This document shows, in pieces, positions 43,865 through 46,356 of a stretch of 46,356 nucleotides of DNA. A program made the position numbers and the translations under genes. The notes beneath the pieces are model-generated. The model did no database searches. It was not told the DNA's origin and saw only the letters and a program-made list of their open reading frames with translations. Location: the NCBI GenBank assembly GCA_040143965.1, contig JASJQH010000024.1, positions 1 through 46,356 of the forward strand, read 5' to 3'. Source of the stretch: Basidiobolus ranarum. Lineage: Eukaryota > Basidiobolomycota > Basidiobolomycetes > Basidiobolales. How positions within the stretch are numbered: the stretch's first letter is position 1; each line of letters starts with the position of its first letter.

Positions 43865-44801
43865 ATGAGTATGTCGAATTCTAACACGATGGAACAGGCT
43901 CTTTTGGAAGATACTATCACTGCTGTAATTATCGGGCTTTCACTCCCACTCGCCCTGGATAGTGCCTACCAAGCAACTCGAATGGTATTCAAAGAACCGG
44001 CGCTTATCTACAAGCTGAATTTCATCCAGGCTTGGGTTCGATGCATCTGTAGTCTATTAGAAGTTGGATTGGAATTGCAAACGAACAAGGATTGCTATAC
44101 TATCACAATCCAATATCACGTGGCTGCTTTCATCTCTTTATCGTGTATTCATACTATTCTATATCTTAAAGCCTATTATACTTCGCTGTCTACGAAGTTA
44201 GTTGCAGTTATTTGCGTATCGTTGCAGGGACTTGGGGTATTTTGCCTCATTCAGATGTTCGCCAATTATGAACACACCAAGACGATGTTGGGAGGCTGTA
44301 TCATTAATTTCTCTACCTGGTACACATTGGCATTGTTATCGTGCACCACTACCATCATGATCCTTCTCAGCTCCATTTTCGTCTATAATATCATTCGCTT
44401 ATCAAGATTTAACAACAGAGGATTCTATCGTATCCTGGCTAGAGATGGAGCAATTTTCGGGATAGTCATTGTCTTTTGCGATATTATCTTGGCCGTCACC
44501 ACTGTCTTGAACTTCACCAACTCCTGGTATCTGCTTTATGTGGGATGTAAGAAACTTGTTATTTGAATACTAAGGTAGTACAGAACTAACCCAAGCTTCT
44601 ATAGGGACAATTAAAAGCCGGTTAATGTCTGAGATGATGTTAGCCACACATAACAGGCGTAAGGGTGGATGGTCATCAGAAGATAGTCCTGAGAGCAATG
44701 CTACCTATTTCGCAGGAACACTGATGAATGAACAACCAGAAAGTAATAATACGAGAAACATCGAACTACTAGACCTTTCAAAAGATGAACCTGACAACTG
44801 A
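43865..44801 (+). CDS. Seven-helix membrane protein, GPCR-like
   Basis: Two exons (43865-44546, 44605-44801) give 292 residues. Seven hydrophobic segments are visible at about 16-40, 53-72, 88-107, 118-138, 157-182, 196-216 and 220-240. The N-terminus is short, without a signal peptide. The seventh helix ends in YVGWTIKSRLM, and a hydrophilic Ser/Asn-rich tail of about 60 residues follows. No class-defining DRY or NPxxY motif is seen. It resembles the numerous uncharacterised 7TM proteins of early-diverging fungi. Ligand and coupling are unknown; receptor function is an inference from topology and the cytosolic tail. The splice at GGAT|GTAAG is supported by the WTIKSRL continuation. Confidence 0.75.
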
Positions 44802-45610
44802 AAACCTTATCCCCTTTGCCTTCCTCACCTTCTCGCTTACCCCAATCCATTAATCTGTTCTTGTCGAACTCTCACATGCATTCTTCAGCACCTATCATAT
44901 TACTCCACCACCTGGCACACCCTTTCATCTAGATCTACTAAGTGTTACCTGAAGATATAAATCTTCGCTCGAGATTCGGCCGACATCTATGGTTGATTAT
45001 CGTAGTCTAGATGATCAAGGTGAAGATGATCGTAGTTGCACAACCATTTTCCACTCTAAGCTACAGTAACATTTTCCATCATATTAAGTGCTTATGTATA
45101 TACATGCCTAGCTAAGCAACGGAAACCTAGATTAATACTTGACTGCTTGTATAACTTCAATACAAAACTCTAATTAGCCTAATCTACTACAAATATACTC
45201 TCGATACGTCGTTGTATCACTTTCAAGGTATTGGCCACCGTATCTGTACAAGGTTGAATGTCTGAATATTTTCAAAGTAACTGATGTCACATACAGTAGA
45301 TATGCTTAAGTGAAGCGGCTCTTTGGCTCTCAGACTATCCCAGTGGAACTTTTCCTGGATCAAAACTCAAGCCAGTTCGAACTGCTAGTCGCAAATCTTT
45401 AACAGACAGATTGAGTAATTTCATCTTGGAAATCTTATAATATTGGATTTGTATTGATGGACAAGTTCAATGACTCCGGCTGGTCCATATAAGATAACAT
45501 ATATTTCATATATATTATGTTTGCTAGTACCAATCAACTCTCTTCGTGTCTACCAATAAAGGATACAAGCCTACCAAACTATCAGATGTTCAATACATTT
45601 ATTATTTCCA
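44802..45610. other. Intergenic region between the 7TM gene and the right LTR remnants
   Basis: About 810 bp, A+T-rich. The first part is the 3' flank of the 7TM gene. No ORF, RNA gene or repeat was recognised up to the LTR remnants. Confidence 0.5.
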
Positions 45611-46356
45611 TGTTGGCAGACATATATTGTCAAAAATGACATGGCTTATGTTGAAATAAGCATAGACGAAGCATCTATATAGTTATATAATGCTTGGTAT
45701 TTACTTAACCTATATTTTATCAAATGTGCTAAGTTTGGGGCCTCTAGCAGAAGTTTGAAAAATCCATGTATATGAGAACTTCTAAGTAAATTCTGATTGA
45801 TAATAGAGTGTGTAATCTTATTGAGATATAGAAAAACTAAATACTAAGCATTGTATAACTATATAGATGTTTAGGCTATGTTTATTTCAACCAAAACCAC
45901 CAATTCTTCTAGTCTTCCAAATCACTTCGAACAACTCCCAAAAATACTTCCACATATATATCATACATATAAATGTTAAATAGAGCCCATTTTGATATAT
46001 ATACTACTTATCATGAGAGACAGAAAACTGGTCTCTTTCAACTCTTTTCCCGATTTTGACTTTTTGCACCAATATTTAGCAAATTATGAAAATGCTAGGG
46101 GGAAATGTTACTTCAGGAGTCACTTTCAAAGAATTGATTGTGTTGGAGGATCTTGACATAATGGGGGTAGACTTTGAGTATTAGAAGCAACTTATGATAG
46201 TGTGTTTTAGTTACTTTATTCTTAAGAGTATATGGAGACTTATACAGTAGAAAAGTAAATCAATTGTTTGAGATATTCAGGAGTTTGTGTAATAAGATAT
46301 AATAGATAAGTGGGGGTAATAAGACATACTTGTTATATAGATATAGAGATATTCCT
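45611..46356 (-). mobile_element. Rearranged LTR remnants of the left-edge Ty1/copia family
   Basis: Three neighbouring segments match the LTR at 133-815. 45611-45718 matches its 3' end in minus orientation and begins TGTTGG. 45723-45893 matches left positions about 612-800 in plus orientation. 45895 to the window end matches left positions about 234-520 in minus orientation, with strong identity over 46143-46356. The parts flanking 45720 form an inverted repeat (45650-45702 with 45838-45891). The element is broken and rearranged here; its remainder lies beyond the window. Confidence 0.8.

Noticed and set aside
1-46356. CRISPR arrays, rRNA genes, intact DNA transposons
   Set aside because: No regularly spaced repeats, rRNA-like sequence or transposase was found on either strand.

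Overview
The window looks like nuclear DNA of a fungus, probably one outside the Ascomycota (zygomycete-type, zoosporic or basal basidiomycete grade). It is A+T-rich. Genes are intron-dense, with GT-AG introns of about 45-110 nt and fungal CTAAC/CTAAT-like branch sites. The proteins fit this: a Saccharomyces-type dolichol-phosphate mannose synthase, a fungal ThrE/Prm10-type transporter, an SH3-bearing DOCK exchange factor, and a seven-helix membrane protein ending in a W-x-I-x-S-R-L motif of the kind I associate with Mucoromycota and Mortierella. The exact taxon cannot be fixed from sequence alone. Gene models below were spliced by hand; each keeps frame from ATG to stop, and their lengths match their families.

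Left edge (1-815): the end of a Ty1/copia-type retroelement, with the pol C-terminus and a complete 683-bp 3' LTR. 1372-5108: three minus-strand genes (EF-hand protein, cyanase, BAP31-like ER protein). 5513-7024: a ThrE/Prm10-like transporter (minus). 8008-10607: DPM1 and mitochondrial phenylalanyl-tRNA synthetase (plus). 11574-13390: a heterotrimeric G-protein alpha subunit (plus) with a 5-nt micro-exon. 13391-15540: an unresolved stretch with coding-like patches, including a possible VHS/GGA-like segment. 15541-22068: a 2134-residue DOCK-family RhoGEF (minus). 22852-24750: a DDIAS/noxin-like zinc OB-fold protein (plus). 25021-29163: xanthine dehydrogenase (minus). 30441-31354: a CRAL-TRIO lipid-binding protein (plus). 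31459-31535: a tRNA-like sequence (minus). 32400-35456: a 974-residue RGS protein with six copies of a short basic motif (minus). 37221-38240: maleylacetoacetate isomerase/zeta GST (plus). 38514-38972: a small mitochondrial membrane protein (minus). 39352-42103: a 16-exon RING + RRM + coiled-coil protein (minus). 43865-44801: a 7TM protein (plus). Right edge (45611-46356): LTR remnants of the same family as the left edge, in inverted and folded-back arrangement.

Four genes belong to the logic of G-protein and Rho signalling: G-alpha, the RGS protein (predicted GTPase accelerator for G-alpha), the DOCK RhoGEF and a possible GPCR-like 7TM protein. They are interspersed with housekeeping genes, so this is proximity and not evidence of an operon-like unit. 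Cyanase, xanthine dehydrogenase and maleylacetoacetate isomerase are catabolic enzymes (cyanate, purine, and tyrosine or phenylalanine breakdown). The cyanase and xanthine dehydrogenase promoters share an identical TATA-type decamer. I found no CRISPR array, rRNA or clear DNA transposon. The items most worth a second look are the G-alpha micro-exon, the two genes whose first coding exon is only ATG, the fungal DDIAS-like protein, the repeat motif of the RGS protein, the RING-RRM fusion and the folded-back LTR at the right edge.
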